A program made the position numbers and the translations under genes. This document shows positions 1-9,078 of a stretch of DNA of 64,000 nucleotides, in pieces; within the stretch, counting starts at the first letter, position 1, and each line of letters starts with the position of its first letter. Source of the DNA: Hungatella sp. UBA3048 (lineage in GTDB: Bacteria; Bacillota; Clostridia; Lachnospirales; Lachnospiraceae); assembly GCA_002367105.1 (NCBI GenBank), contig DFCS01000024.1, positions 59,147 to 123,146 on the forward strand, read 5' to 3'. The notes under the pieces are model-generated. The model was not told the DNA's origin. It did not search any database and saw nothing but the letters and a program-made list of their open reading frames with translations.

Positions 1-1
1 A

Positions 2-643
2 AAGAAACGGACGCTTAAATATTTAATGGATGTGGGAATTCAGGACCCGGAAAAAAGGTTTGACCAGTATCCTCACGAGTTTTCCGGGGGGATGCGCCAA
101 CGGGTGGTGATCGCCATTGCCATTGCCTGTAATCCGCAGATCCTTATTTGTGATGAGCCGACTACGGCTCTTGACGTGACCATACAGGCTCAGATTCTGG
201 ATCTGATTAAGGAACTGCGCCATAAATACAGGCTTTCTGTGATTCTGATCACCCATGACCTAGGAGTAGTGGCCAACATCGCAGACAGGGTGGCGGTTAT
301 GTATGCCGGGGATATTGTGGAGATTGGCACCTGTGAAGATATTTTTTATGATGCAAGGCATCCATATACCTGGGCATTGCTTTCTTCCCTGCCTCAGGTA
401 GGGGTAAAGGGGACGGATCTGTTTTCTATTCCAGGCACACCTCCCAATCTTTATGCGGAGATAAAAGGAGATGCCTTTGCTCCCCGCAATCCTCAGGCTC
501 TTAACATCGATTTTGTAAAAAGGCCTCCTTATTTTGAGGTATCGCCTACCCATAAGGCGAAGACCTGGCTGTTAGATCCCAGGGCACCTAAGGTGGATCC
601 GCCGCCTGTGGTCAGCAAAATCAGGAACGGAGGGCTGCTTTGA
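2..643 (+). CDS. Oligopeptide/dipeptide ABC transporter ATP-binding protein (DppD/OppD type), 5' truncated by window edge
   Basis: The reading frame is open from base 2, so only the C-terminal 213 residues are seen. It contains the ABC signature FSGGMRQRV, the Walker B segment ILICDEPTTALDV, the D-loop and the switch histidine in LITHDLGVV. After this comes the oligopeptide-transporter C-terminal extension (HPYTWALLSSLPQ and IPGTPPNLY), which marks the OppD/DppD/YkfD group. The Walker A motif lies outside the window. It energises peptide import from the cytoplasmic face of the membrane and pairs with the ATPase directly downstream, whose ATG overlaps this stop codon. The neighbouring muropeptide-type peptidase suggests that cell-wall peptides are a substrate (inference). 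Binding protein and permeases should lie upstream of the window. Confidence 0.93.
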   Translation, partial: KKRTLKYLMDVGIQDPEKRFDQYPHEFSGGMRQRVVIAIAIACNPQILICDEPTTALDVTIQAQILDLIKELRHKYRLSVILITHDLGVVANIADRVAVMYAGDIVEIGTCEDIFYDARHPYTWALLSSLPQVGVKGTDLFSIPGTPPNLYAEIKGDAFAPRNPQALNIDFVKRPPYFEVSPTHKAKTWLLDPRAPKVDPPPVVSKIRNGGLL

Positions 644-1575
644 TGGAACGTGAAGTACTGTTAGATGTAAGGGATCTGGATGTAACCTTTGGTGAGCGCA
701 GAAAGAAATATGAAGCGGTAAAGAAGGTAAACTTTAAAATATTCAAAGGAGAAACCTTTGGGCTGGTGGGGGAATCCGGATCAGGAAAAACCACCATTGG
801 CCGTGCGATCATGAGGATTGTTCCAAGCTGCGGAGGAGATATCCTTTATAAAGGTGATAAGATCAATGGAAGAATCCCTGTAGAGCTGGACCGGAAGGTC
901 ATTAAGGAAATACAGATGATCTTTCAGGATCCCCAGGCTTCCTTAAATGAAAGGGCAAAGGTGGATTATATCATCAGCGAAGGACTGATGAATATGGAAA
1001 AAGGATTAGGGGAAAAGGAACGGAAAAAACGGGTAGACCAGGCTCTTCTTGACGTGGGGCTTCTTCCGGAATTTGCAAGCCGTTTCCCTCATGAGTTTTC
1101 CGGAGGTCAGAGGCAGAGAATCGGGATAGCCAGATCCCTTATTATGAACCCGGATTTTATCATTGCCGATGAACCGATTTCTGCTCTTGATGTGTCGGTT
1201 CGGGCCCAGGTACTAAACCTACTAGGGGATATGAAGAAGAAGCGGCAGATCACCTATCTTTTTATTGCCCACGACTTATCTGTTATGAGATTTATCACGG
1301 ACCGGATCGCAGTGATCCGCAAAGGTGAGATTGTGGAAATGGCGGAAACGGAGGAACTGATCACCCATGCCCTTCATCCCTATACAAGGGCACTGCTTTC
1401 CGCAATACCCATGCCGGATCCGAAGCATGAAAAGGAGAAAAAGCTTCTGGTTTATGATCCTTCGGTTCACGATTATTCATGGGAGAAGGCTTCCTGGAGG
1501 GAAATAAGGCCAGAGCATTTTGTGCTGGCAAACCGGAAGGAAGCGGAAGAATATAAAAAATTGTATAAGGATTGA
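643..1575 (+). CDS. Oligopeptide/dipeptide ABC transporter ATP-binding protein (DppF/OppF type)
   Basis: A 310-residue ABC ATPase with Walker A (GESGSGKTT, about residues 43-51), signature FSGGQRQRIGIARSL, Walker B (FIIADEPISALDV), the switch His in IAHDLSV, and the HPYTRALLSAIP C-terminal signature of oligopeptide transporters. The start is ATG 643, which overlaps the upstream TGA by one base (TGATG), with a GGAGG-type site about 9 bases before it; an in-frame TTG at 640 is less likely. It forms the heterodimeric ATPase of a peptide importer with the upstream gene. A strong terminator follows, so it ends the transporter operon. Confidence 0.95.
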   Translation: MEREVLLDVRDLDVTFGERRKKYEAVKKVNFKIFKGETFGLVGESGSGKTTIGRAIMRIVPSCGGDILYKGDKINGRIPVELDRKVIKEIQMIFQDPQASLNERAKVDYIISEGLMNMEKGLGEKERKKRVDQALLDVGLLPEFASRFPHEFSGGQRQRIGIARSLIMNPDFIIADEPISALDVSVRAQVLNLLGDMKKKRQITYLFIAHDLSVMRFITDRIAVIRKGEIVEMAETEELITHALHPYTRALLSAIPMPDPKHEKEKKLLVYDPSVHDYSWEKASWREIRPEHFVLANRKEAEEYKKLYKD

Positions 1576-1639
1576 ATGAGTAAAAGAATGAGTTTTTAAT
1601 ATAACGGATCAGTAATAGAATCTTTGGAAAATATCATAT

Positions 1640-1702
1640 ACTCCTTCAGTGACAGACAGCCAGAGTGATAAAAGCTGCCTGTTACGGGAAGGAGTTTTTA
1701 AT
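1640..1702 (+). terminator. Intrinsic terminator of the peptide transporter operon
   Basis: Bases 1640-1647 (ACTCCTTC) pair with 1688-1695 (GAAGGAGT). The stem continues inward almost without breaks to a loop near 1661-1672. A T-rich run (TTTTTAATTTTT) follows at once. Confidence 0.85.
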
Positions 1703-1859
1703 TTTTGGGTAACATTGACATTCCGCATATCTGACCATATAATAATGAAAAATACAGTACCTGGCAGTTTGCCAAAAACGGGATAACCGTTTGTACTGTC
1801 ATGAAACGGTATAAAAAGTGCCGGAAGGAATATAGCAGGAAGAACAGGAGGAGATGACG

Positions 1860-2768
1860 ATGGAATCTTATGGGATTATAAAGATACCGGTTGCTACTAT
1901 TTGGGAAGGCCGGTCGGAGATAAAAGAGAACAGCCTTGGAGAGACAGTGTCGGCCATTTCGGATGAAGGACTATATGGAATGGGGCTTACGATAACCGGG
2001 GCTAAAGAGCAGGGATTTTATCCGGTGCGGACATTTTACGGTTATTCCGGTTTTATCAGGGAAGAGGAAATGGAACTGGTGAGTCTTAAAGAACTGAAAT
2101 GCTGGGAAGAGTGCGGGCTTATGGTTACGGATGGAATTTACGCAGACATTCTTTCTCTCCCAAAGGTTCAGGGAGTGCGCCTTTTAAGCCTGTTCCGTGG
2201 TTCTCTTATCAGGGTACTTTCCATCGACTCAGAAACTGAAGGCTGGGCCAGGGTGGAGCTTTTTAATGGGCGAGTGGGCTATATGAGAAACCAGTTTTTA
2301 AGAAAAAAGGAATTTTCCCAGTCAGGTCTGTGGACGGTGGAGCTTTTGCAAAAGGAGATTGTGGATGAAGCATCATTCCGTAAGTCGGTGGCAGAGACGG
2401 CAAAGCAGTATCTGGGGACCCAGTATCGCTGGGGAGGAAGATCTACTGCAGGCATCGACTGTTCCGGGCTTACTTCGGAAAGCTATCTATTAAACGGAAT
2501 CCTTATCTACCGGGATGCCAGGATAGAACCGGGATTTCCGGTACATGAGATCCCAAAGGATGAGATGCTTCCCGGCGACCTTATGTATTTTCCGGGACAT
2601 ATCGCCATGTATATGGGAAATGGTGCGTATATCCATTCTACGGGAAAAATCGGAAGCGGCGGTGTGGTGATCAACAGCCTAAATCCTCAGGCAGATGACT
2701 ATCGGGCGGATCTTGCAGAAAGCTGGTATGCGTCAGGGAGTATTTTTGGCACAGCCGCATTGAGTTGA
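1860..2768 (+). CDS. NlpC/P60 cysteine peptidase with N-terminal SH3-like domains, YkfC-like
   Basis: 302 residues. The C-terminal 120 residues form an NlpC/P60 domain with catalytic Cys201 in GIDCSGL, His247 in PGHIAMYMG and His259 in AYIHS. The N-terminal 170 residues look like two bacterial SH3 folds. There is no signal peptide or membrane segment, as in Bacillus YkfC, a cytosolic gamma-D-glutamyl-diamino acid endopeptidase that splits imported L-Ala-D-Glu-Dap peptides. ATG 1860 is preferred over ATG 1854 because the AGGAGGAG site is 7 bases from 1860 but abuts 1854. Its place after a peptide ABC importer supports a muropeptide recycling role (inference; substrate not proven). Confidence 0.85.
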   Translation: MESYGIIKIPVATIWEGRSEIKENSLGETVSAISDEGLYGMGLTITGAKEQGFYPVRTFYGYSGFIREEEMELVSLKELKCWEECGLMVTDGIYADILSLPKVQGVRLLSLFRGSLIRVLSIDSETEGWARVELFNGRVGYMRNQFLRKKEFSQSGLWTVELLQKEIVDEASFRKSVAETAKQYLGTQYRWGGRSTAGIDCSGLTSESYLLNGILIYRDARIEPGFPVHEIPKDEMLPGDLMYFPGHIAMYMGNGAYIHSTGKIGSGGVVINSLNPQADDYRADLAESWYASGSIFGTAALS

Positions 2769-2871
2769 ACTCCGTGCTGAGGAAGTATGGCTGCAAAAGC
2801 AGATGCGCGAATGCGCGGGAGTCTGTCCTACAGATTCATTATTTAATAAGTTAAGAGAAAGGTCGGATAAA

Positions 2872-3717
2872 ATGGATTCCAGACTGACATTAGAGAAAAG
2901 AATTGAAGCGGAAATCATGAGCTATGACGGGAGAATGGGGATTTATCTGGATGATTTCCATGGTAATGTAATTGCCATTCACGCAGATGAGGCATTTGAG
3001 ACAGCAAGCTCCATAAAGACCTATATACTGGCATGTCTGTTTGATGAGGTGGAAAAGGGAAACAAAAGCCTTGAGGACATGATTGAGTACAAGGAAGAAC
3101 ATGTGGTGGATGGAAGCGGTGTGCTACCAGCCCTGGAGCCGGGAGCAATGCTCAGGGTAAAGGATGCGGCGGCCCTTATGATTATTGTAAGTGATAATAT
3201 TGCAACCAATATGATGATAGACTATCTGGGGCTTGAGAGGATTAACCAATGCATCAAAGCCCTTGGCTGCAAGGATACGGTGCTGTACAATCCCATTCAC
3301 TTTGAACAGTACGACAGGCTGGGGACCAGTACGCCAAAAGATTATGCCAGCATTTTTATCCGGTTGGCAAAGGGGGAGCTGATCAGTCCGGGGGCGGATG
3401 AAAAGATGCTTAATATCTTAAAAAGGCAGCATTATAACAGCATGATCACTAATGATTTTCCTCCGTTCTATATGGACAGTGACAATACGGATGACATCCT
3501 GATTTCCGTTGCCTCTAAAAGCGGAAGCATGGATGCCTGCAGAAATGACGGCGGCCTGGTGTTTACTCCCTATGGGCCTTATGCCATCGTCATGTTCCAC
3601 AAGGAATTTTCTGATGCCATGTATTATCCTGCCCACCCGGCCACTGTGTTCGGGGCCAGAGTCAGCCGTATGATCCTTGATCAGTTTTTAGCATTGGAGG
3701 GAAGATTTTTAAAATAA
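2872..3717 (+). CDS. Beta-lactamase-fold (class A-like) serine hydrolase, cytosolic
   Basis: 281 residues. Three penicillin-recognising motifs are visible: S46-S-I-K49, S107-D-N109 and K-S-G in SKSGSMDACRN. The class A deacylating Glu motif (ExxLN) is not seen after SDN, so ordinary beta-lactamase activity is doubtful. No signal peptide is present, which is unusual for the family and fits cytosolic work on peptides beside the YkfC-like enzyme. ATG 2872 is chosen; an in-frame ATG at 2803 lacks a ribosome site and its extra residues do not resemble a leader. It could be an esterase, amidase or peptidase. Confidence 0.8.
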   Translation: MDSRLTLEKRIEAEIMSYDGRMGIYLDDFHGNVIAIHADEAFETASSIKTYILACLFDEVEKGNKSLEDMIEYKEEHVVDGSGVLPALEPGAMLRVKDAAALMIIVSDNIATNMMIDYLGLERINQCIKALGCKDTVLYNPIHFEQYDRLGTSTPKDYASIFIRLAKGELISPGADEKMLNILKRQHYNSMITNDFPPFYMDSDNTDDILISVASKSGSMDACRNDGGLVFTPYGPYAIVMFHKEFSDAMYYPAHPATVFGARVSRMILDQFLALEGRFLK

Positions 3718-3760
3718 AGAATCAGTGTGTAATTTTACTAAAAAAAATTTGGATAAGTTC

Positions 3761-3788
3761 AAAAATCACGACATTATTACTGATTTTT
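3761..3788. other. 8-bp inverted repeat upstream of the ferric-type binding protein gene
   Basis: AAAAATCA at 3761-3768 and TGATTTTT at 3781-3788 are a perfect dyad with a 12-base spacer. It may end transcription of the hydrolase gene, since the right arm carries five T, or it may be an operator of the downstream gene. A weak -10-like TAAAAT lies at 3815-3820 without a good -35, as expected for an activator-dependent promoter. Function is inferred only. Confidence 0.4.
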
Positions 3789-3853
3789 CGGTATCTGCTT
3801 TGGCGTTTTTTTGTTAAAATAAGGTAACAGAAAGAAACGGAGGGATATCTATT

Positions 3854-5044
3854 ATGAAAAAAAGAACGGCATTTTTGCTGGCGCTTACAGCGGCTCTCAG
3901 TCTGACCGCATGCGGTACCAAACAGGAGGCGGCAGCCACTAAGGCAGAGACAGCAGCCGAGACGCAGACGACGGCTGAAGGAACAACGGCTGCTGCAGGG
4001 GAAGAGAAAAAGGATTCAGGGGAAGATGGAGATTTATCGGAACTGATCAAGGCAGCTCAGGCTGAAGGGGAATTAACCGTGTATGGCTCCTGCGAAGAGG
4101 AGCATTTGGCTGCGGTATGCCAGTATTTTGAAAAGACCTATGGCATTAAGACAAAGTTCCAGAGACTTTCAACCTCAGAGGTTTATACCAAGGTTTCTGA
4201 GGAGGGAGGAAAGCCTTCTGCTGATGTGTGGTTCGGCGGAACGACTGATCCCTATAATGAAGCGGTTGCAGCTGGGATTTTAATGCCTTATGATGCGATG
4301 AATGCCAAGAATCTTATAGGAGACCAGTATAAGGATCCTACGAATAGCTGGTATGGTATTTATAAGGGAATTCTGGGCTTTATGGTAAACACGGAAGAAT
4401 TAAAGAGACTTGGGTTAGAGGCTCCCAAGACCTGGGATGATCTGACGAAAGAAGAGTATAAGGGACTTATCATGCTTTCCAATCCAAATACAGCAGGTAC
4501 GGCTAAGCTGGTAATCAATACCATGGTACAGATGAAGGGCCATGATGCTGCTATGGAGTATTTTAAAAAGCTGGACAAGAACATTGCACAGTATACAAAA
4601 TCAGGTTCCGGCCCATCTAAGATGGTTGGACCTGGGGAATGTGTCATTGGAGTCGGTTTCCTTCATGACGGAATTTATCAGATTCTTCAGGGATACGATA
4701 ACATTCAGCTGATTGTTCCTGAGGATGGTACCTCTTTTGAGGTAGGTGCAACTGCGATCTTTAAGGGAGCAGCTCATCCAAATGCAGCGAAGCTGTGGAT
4801 CGAATATGCCCTGTCACCGGAGTGCGTGGATCTTGCAAAAGAAAACGGTGCTTATCAGTTCCTGGTTTTAAAGAACGCAACACAGCCGGAAGAGGCTGTA
4901 CGCTTTGGCCTGGATATGAATAATACCATTGATTATGATTTTGAAGATGCAAAAGAAAACAGTGCGAAATATGTGGAAGATTTCTTTGAAGCCTTGGGAA
5001 GCTCTGCGGACAAGGCAGATGCCAACCGTTTCCTGACACAGTAA
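3854..5044 (+). CDS. Ferric-type (AfuA/FbpA family) ABC transporter substrate-binding lipoprotein
   Basis: 396 residues beginning with a lipoprotein signal peptide ending LSLTAC, with Cys20 as the lipidated residue, followed by an Ala/Thr/Glu-rich linker to about residue 65. The mature domain begins ELTVYGSCEEEHL and has segments typical of COG1840 periplasmic binding proteins, such as KPSADVWFGGTTD. The family binds Fe(III), but relatives bind phosphoglycerate, hexose phosphates or aminoethylphosphonate, so the ligand is open. AACGGAGGG precedes the ATG. A 13-bp hairpin separates it from the permease, a usual way to make more binding protein than membrane subunits. Confidence 0.88.
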   Translation: MKKRTAFLLALTAALSLTACGTKQEAAATKAETAAETQTTAEGTTAAAGEEKKDSGEDGDLSELIKAAQAEGELTVYGSCEEEHLAAVCQYFEKTYGIKTKFQRLSTSEVYTKVSEEGGKPSADVWFGGTTDPYNEAVAAGILMPYDAMNAKNLIGDQYKDPTNSWYGIYKGILGFMVNTEELKRLGLEAPKTWDDLTKEEYKGLIMLSNPNTAGTAKLVINTMVQMKGHDAAMEYFKKLDKNIAQYTKSGSGPSKMVGPGECVIGVGFLHDGIYQILQGYDNIQLIVPEDGTSFEVGATAIFKGAAHPNAAKLWIEYALSPECVDLAKENGAYQFLVLKNATQPEEAVRFGLDMNNTIDYDFEDAKENSAKYVEDFFEALGSSADKADANRFLTQ

Positions 5045-5087
5045 GGAGACTGAGGCGGGAAATAAACGTCCGGCTGTAGGAAGGAAT

Positions 5088-5128
5088 ATGCTGCGTAATG
5101 CGTAAAAGGCCATTACGCAGCATTTTTA
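5088..5128 (+). terminator. Terminator or attenuator between binding protein and permease genes
   Basis: ATGCTGCGTAATG (5088-5100) and CATTACGCAGCAT (5111-5123) form a perfect 13-bp stem with a 10-base loop, followed by TTTT. Its place inside the likely operon suggests partial read-through. Confidence 0.85.
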
Positions 5129-5176
5129 CATCATAGAGTCAGGACACCTGCCTGGAATGACGAAAGGAGGACTATT

Positions 5177-6889
5177 ATGGCCAGCTTGCAGAGTAACCGG
5201 CTGGAGCGCAAAAAATTCTTTTCTGACCCGATTTTGGTCAGCATGATTGCAGTATTGCTTATTTTTCTTGCGCTGTTTATTCTTTATCCTCTGTTTATGC
5301 TGTTGATAGACAGCTTTTATGCGGAGGGCTCTGTTACATTTGATGTGTTTCGGAGGGTTTTAAATCTGGAACGGTTCCAGAATGCTTTTAAAAATACACT
5401 GGTTCTTGGATTTATCACGGGGACCGCTTCTACGGCCATCGGATTGCTGTTTGCTTATGTCGAGGTGTATGTGAAGCTGAAAACTAAGGTTTTGGAAAAG
5501 CTCTTTGGTCTTGTTTCCATGCTTCCGGTGGTATCTCCGCCATTTGTTCTGTCTTTGTCCATGATCATGCTTTTTGGAAGGAGCGGCCTGATCAGCAGGT
5601 CCCTGCTTCACATATATGATTCTAATGTCTATGGTCTTAAGGGAATTGCCATTGTCCAGACTCTGACCTTTTTTCCGGTATGCTACTTAATGCTAAAAGG
5701 GCTTTTAAAAAATATTGATCCTTCTCTGGAGGAGGCCACCAGGGATATGGGGGCCACCAGGTGGAAGGTGTTTTCCAGTGTTACTTTCCCCCTTTTGCTT
5801 CCGGGTCTTGGCAATGCGTTTCTGGTGACCTTTATTGAGTCTGTGGCGGATTTTGCAAATCCCATGCTGATCGGCGGGTCTTATGATACTTTGGCTACTA
5901 CCATTTACTTACAGGTGACAGGAGCTTATGACTCCACGGGTGCGGCAGCCATGTCAGTTGTTCTGCTGTCCCTGACGGTTGTGCTGTTCCTGATACAGAA
6001 GTATTATCTGGAAAAGAAAACAGCAGCTACTCTTACGGGAAAGGCTTCCCGCATGAGAATGCTTATTGAGGATAAGAGTGTGACTGTCCCTCTGACTTGC
6101 TTCTGCGGCATTGTAGCGGCTTTTGTCCTGCTGATGTACATCATGGTTCCCTTTGGCGCCCTGTTTACTCTCTGGGGAAGGGACTACAGCTTAAGCCTTA
6201 AGTGGTTTCAATATATGTTTAAAACCAGCGGAATCAAGGCATTTAAGGACTCCTTCGTGCTGTCCTTAATCGCTGCGCCTCTCACGGCATTTCTTTCCAT
6301 GGTCATTTCTTATCTTGTGGTTAAGAAGCGGTTTAAGGCAAAGGGCTTTATTGAATTTGTTTCCATGCTGGCCATGGCTGTTCCGGGAACGGTTCTTGGT
6401 ATTGGATATATCCGGGGGTACGCAAACGGATTGTTCCGTTCCGGATTTATGAGCGGCCTTTATGGAACAGGGCTTATTCTGATCATTGTATTTATCGTCC
6501 GGAGCCTTCCCACCGGTACCAGAAGCGGGATATCTGCCCTGCGCCAGATTGATAAATCCATAGAGGAATCTGCCTATGACATGGGAGCCAATTCTGCCAG
6601 GGTGTTTATGTCCGTGACCCTTCCTCTTATTAAGGATTCTTTTTTCAGCGGTCTGGTAACGGCCTTTGTTCGCAGCATTACCGCCATTTCCGCCATTATC
6701 CTGCTGGTGACGCCAGATTTTCTGTTAATCACCTGCCAGATCAATGAACAGGCGGAAAAGGGAAATTACGGTGTGGCCTGTGCTTATGCAACCGTATTGA
6801 TTCTCATTACTTATGGCGCGGTTCTCATCATGAATGCTATGATGAAGTTCTTCGGCGTCAGCAGAGCCGTGAAGGATGTCCAGGATTAA
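5177..6889 (+). CDS. ABC transporter permease, two fused domains (FbpB/AfuB type)
   Basis: 570 residues with about 12 hydrophobic segments arranged as two homologous halves. Each half has the EAA loop that contacts the ATPase: EEATRDMGATRWKVFSSVTFPLLLPG and EESAYDMGANSARVFMSVTLPLIKDS. Duplicated permeases of this length are characteristic of FbpB-like ferric and related importers. A good AAAGGAGG site precedes ATG 5177. It would form the channel for the substrate delivered by the lipoprotein at 3854, with the ATPase directly downstream. Confidence 0.93.
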   Translation: MASLQSNRLERKKFFSDPILVSMIAVLLIFLALFILYPLFMLLIDSFYAEGSVTFDVFRRVLNLERFQNAFKNTLVLGFITGTASTAIGLLFAYVEVYVKLKTKVLEKLFGLVSMLPVVSPPFVLSLSMIMLFGRSGLISRSLLHIYDSNVYGLKGIAIVQTLTFFPVCYLMLKGLLKNIDPSLEEATRDMGATRWKVFSSVTFPLLLPGLGNAFLVTFIESVADFANPMLIGGSYDTLATTIYLQVTGAYDSTGAAAMSVVLLSLTVVLFLIQKYYLEKKTAATLTGKASRMRMLIEDKSVTVPLTCFCGIVAAFVLLMYIMVPFGALFTLWGRDYSLSLKWFQYMFKTSGIKAFKDSFVLSLIAAPLTAFLSMVISYLVVKKRFKAKGFIEFVSMLAMAVPGTVLGIGYIRGYANGLFRSGFMSGLYGTGLILIIVFIVRSLPTGTRSGISALRQIDKSIEESAYDMGANSARVFMSVTLPLIKDSFFSGLVTAFVRSITAISAIILLVTPDFLLITCQINEQAEKGNYGVACAYATVLILITYGAVLIMNAMMKFFGVSRAVKDVQD

Positions 6890-6908
6890 GTTTAAGGAGG
6901 AATATAAC

Positions 6909-7985
6909 ATGGAAAAACAGAAAAAAGGCGTTCGGTTGGAACGCATTTCAAAGATATACATAGATCCAAAGACAGGTAAGGAGTTTTATGCAGTAAAGGA
7001 CACCTCTCTGGATATTGAGCCGGGAACCTTTGTTACCCTGCTGGGTCCGTCAGGCTGCGGCAAGACGACTACCCTTCGTATGATCGCGGGTTTTGAAAGC
7101 CCGGATGAAGGGGAAATTTATCTGGGAGGAGAGGCAATCAACCAGTTGACTCCCAATAAAAGGGATACGGCCATGGTGTTCCAGAGCTATGCCCTTCTGC
7201 CTCATTATAACGTGTTTGACAACGTGGCCTACGGTCTTAAGATCCGGAAGATTCCAAAGGATGAGATCAGGGAACGGGTCATGAATATATTAAAGCTGGT
7301 GGAAATGGAAGGGATGGAAACCCGCATGACAAACCAGCTCTCCGGGGGGCAGCAGCAGCGGGTGGCATTAGCCAGAGCCCTGGTCATTGAACCGGGAGTC
7401 CTGCTTTTTGATGAGCCTTTAAGCAACTTAGATGCAAAGCTGAGGGTGACCATGAGGACTGAGATCCGAAAGATCCAGCAGAAGGTCGGGATTACGGCAA
7501 TCTATGTGACCCATGACCAGTCCGAGGCCATGAGCATTTCCGATAAGATCATCATCATGAGCAAAGGCAAGGTGGAGCAGATTGGAAGCCCAAGGGAGAT
7601 CTATTATCATCCTGCTTCCAGATTTGTGGCTGATTTTATTGGAGAAGCCAACTTCTTAAAGGCAAAGGTTTTGTCGGAAGAAGGAGAAAAGGCCATGATT
7701 TCGGTGGCAGGCAAAGAGTTTGAAGTAAACAATTTTGCAGGAGCCCATTCCGGAGATGAGGCGACTTTGGTGATCCGGCCGGAGGGTGCGATCCTGGCGG
7801 AGCAGGGGATATTAGAGGGACTGGTCACCTTATCCACCTTCATGGGATCTTACCAGTACTATCAGATCATGGTGGGAGATATGGAACTCCAGATTACGGA
7901 TTATAACCCGGTCAACCGGAGAATCTATGAAGTGGGTGAAAAAGCTTATCTGGATTTTGATCCAAAGGGTGTTTACATCCTGTAG
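6909..7985 (+). CDS. ABC transporter ATP-binding protein (FbpC/PotA type)
   Basis: 358 residues. Walker A GPSGCGKTT, Q-loop VFQSYALLPHYNVFDNV, signature LSGGQQQRVALARAL, Walker B VLLFDEPLSNLDAKLR and switch TAIYVTHDQSEA are intact. The C-terminal 110 residues form the TOBE/OB region usual in Fe, spermidine, sulfate and sugar importers. The start is ATG 6909 behind TAAGGAGGAA; the longer frame beginning at 6876 would overlap the permease and has no ribosome site. It completes a binding protein-permease-ATPase importer. Confidence 0.94.
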   Translation: MEKQKKGVRLERISKIYIDPKTGKEFYAVKDTSLDIEPGTFVTLLGPSGCGKTTTLRMIAGFESPDEGEIYLGGEAINQLTPNKRDTAMVFQSYALLPHYNVFDNVAYGLKIRKIPKDEIRERVMNILKLVEMEGMETRMTNQLSGGQQQRVALARALVIEPGVLLFDEPLSNLDAKLRVTMRTEIRKIQQKVGITAIYVTHDQSEAMSISDKIIIMSKGKVEQIGSPREIYYHPASRFVADFIGEANFLKAKVLSEEGEKAMISVAGKEFEVNNFAGAHSGDEATLVIRPEGAILAEQGILEGLVTLSTFMGSYQYYQIMVGDMELQITDYNPVNRRIYEVGEKAYLDFDPKGVYIL

Positions 7986-8035
7986 CACTGTGTTAGAATA
8001 ATAATAATAAGTTTGAAGGGCAGGAAACAGGGACG

Positions 8036-9064
8036 ATGAAAAGCTGGACCTTATGTGCTGCGGCCCTACTGTGCATTGGCTGTCTGGCTGGCTGCGACCG
8101 CAGTTCCCGGATGGTGCCCGCAGAGTTTCATAAGGATGAGGAACTGGTGGTGTACTGTCCTCATCCGCTGGAATTTATTAATCCCATAGTATCGGAATTT
8201 GAGGAACAGACCGGGATTAAGGTGGAGGTTTGCACGGGAGGGACAGGAGAACTGTTAAATATGGTGGAAGACAGGAAGGAACCCAGATGTGATATTTTCT
8301 GGGGAGGCTCCCTGTCTACCACCATGGCTAAAAGTGAACTGTTTGAGCCTTATATCAGCAAAAATGAATCCATGATCCAGGAAGATTACAGGAATAGGGA
8401 AGGAAATATGACCCGGTTTACGGATGTTCCAAGCCTTCTCATGGTGAATACCAATCTTGCTGGAGATAACATCATAGAAGGGTATGGGGACCTTCTTAAG
8501 CCTGAGCTTTTCGGAAAGATTGCCATGTGCGATCCTTCTACCTCATCCTCGGCGTTTGAGCATCTGATCAATATGCTTTATGCCATGGGAGGAGGAGATC
8601 CGGAGACCGGCTGGGATTATGTGGAAGCCTTTTGTAAAAACCTGGGTGGAAAGCTTCTTCAAAGTTCCTCTGAAGTATATCAGGGAGTGGCAGAGGGGCG
8701 CTATACGGTAGGACTTACCTTTGAAGAAGGGGCAGCTCACTACATTGCTTCCGGATATCCGGTCAGTGTGGTGTATATGAAGGAGGGGGTTATATCCAAA
8801 CCGGATGTAGTATGCATCATCAAGGGTTCCGGCCACATGGAGTCAGCAAAGCAATTTGTGGATTTTGTAACGGGTAAGGATGCCCAGACGGTTATTTCTG
8901 AAAGTCTTGGAAGGCGTTCCGTAAGGACGGATGTAAATGAACCGGAATATCTGCTGGATAAACAGGCGATTCACATCATTTATGACGAGGAAGGCGTGGT
9001 AAAGGAGAACAAAATGGAATGGCTGAGACGCTTTTCAGAGGTTTTTCAAAGCACCCTGAATTAG
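8036..9064 (+). CDS. Second AfuA-family substrate-binding lipoprotein, candidate sensor component
   Basis: 342 residues with a lipoprotein leader ending CLAGC (Cys20). The mature part begins ELVVYCPHPLEFINPIVSEFEEQTGIKVEV and has the CDIFWGGSLST segment, again the COG1840 fold. It starts 50 bases after the ATPase and is followed within 15 bases by a histidine kinase gene. That order matches known binding-protein/kinase/regulator triads such as PgtC-PgtB-PgtA, in which the extracellular protein presents a ligand to the kinase. A sensory role is therefore inferred; a spare transport binding protein is the alternative. Confidence 0.82.
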   Translation: MKSWTLCAAALLCIGCLAGCDRSSRMVPAEFHKDEELVVYCPHPLEFINPIVSEFEEQTGIKVEVCTGGTGELLNMVEDRKEPRCDIFWGGSLSTTMAKSELFEPYISKNESMIQEDYRNREGNMTRFTDVPSLLMVNTNLAGDNIIEGYGDLLKPELFGKIAMCDPSTSSSAFEHLINMLYAMGGGDPETGWDYVEAFCKNLGGKLLQSSSEVYQGVAEGRYTVGLTFEEGAAHYIASGYPVSVVYMKEGVISKPDVVCIIKGSGHMESAKQFVDFVTGKDAQTVISESLGRRSVRTDVNEPEYLLDKQAIHIIYDEEGVVKENKMEWLRRFSEVFQSTLN

Positions 9065-9078
9065 AATAGGGAGGGAGC

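Noticed and set aside
2872..3717. Antibiotic-resistance class A beta-lactamase
   Set aside because: There is no signal peptide and no ExxLN deacylation motif, so resistance is not supported.
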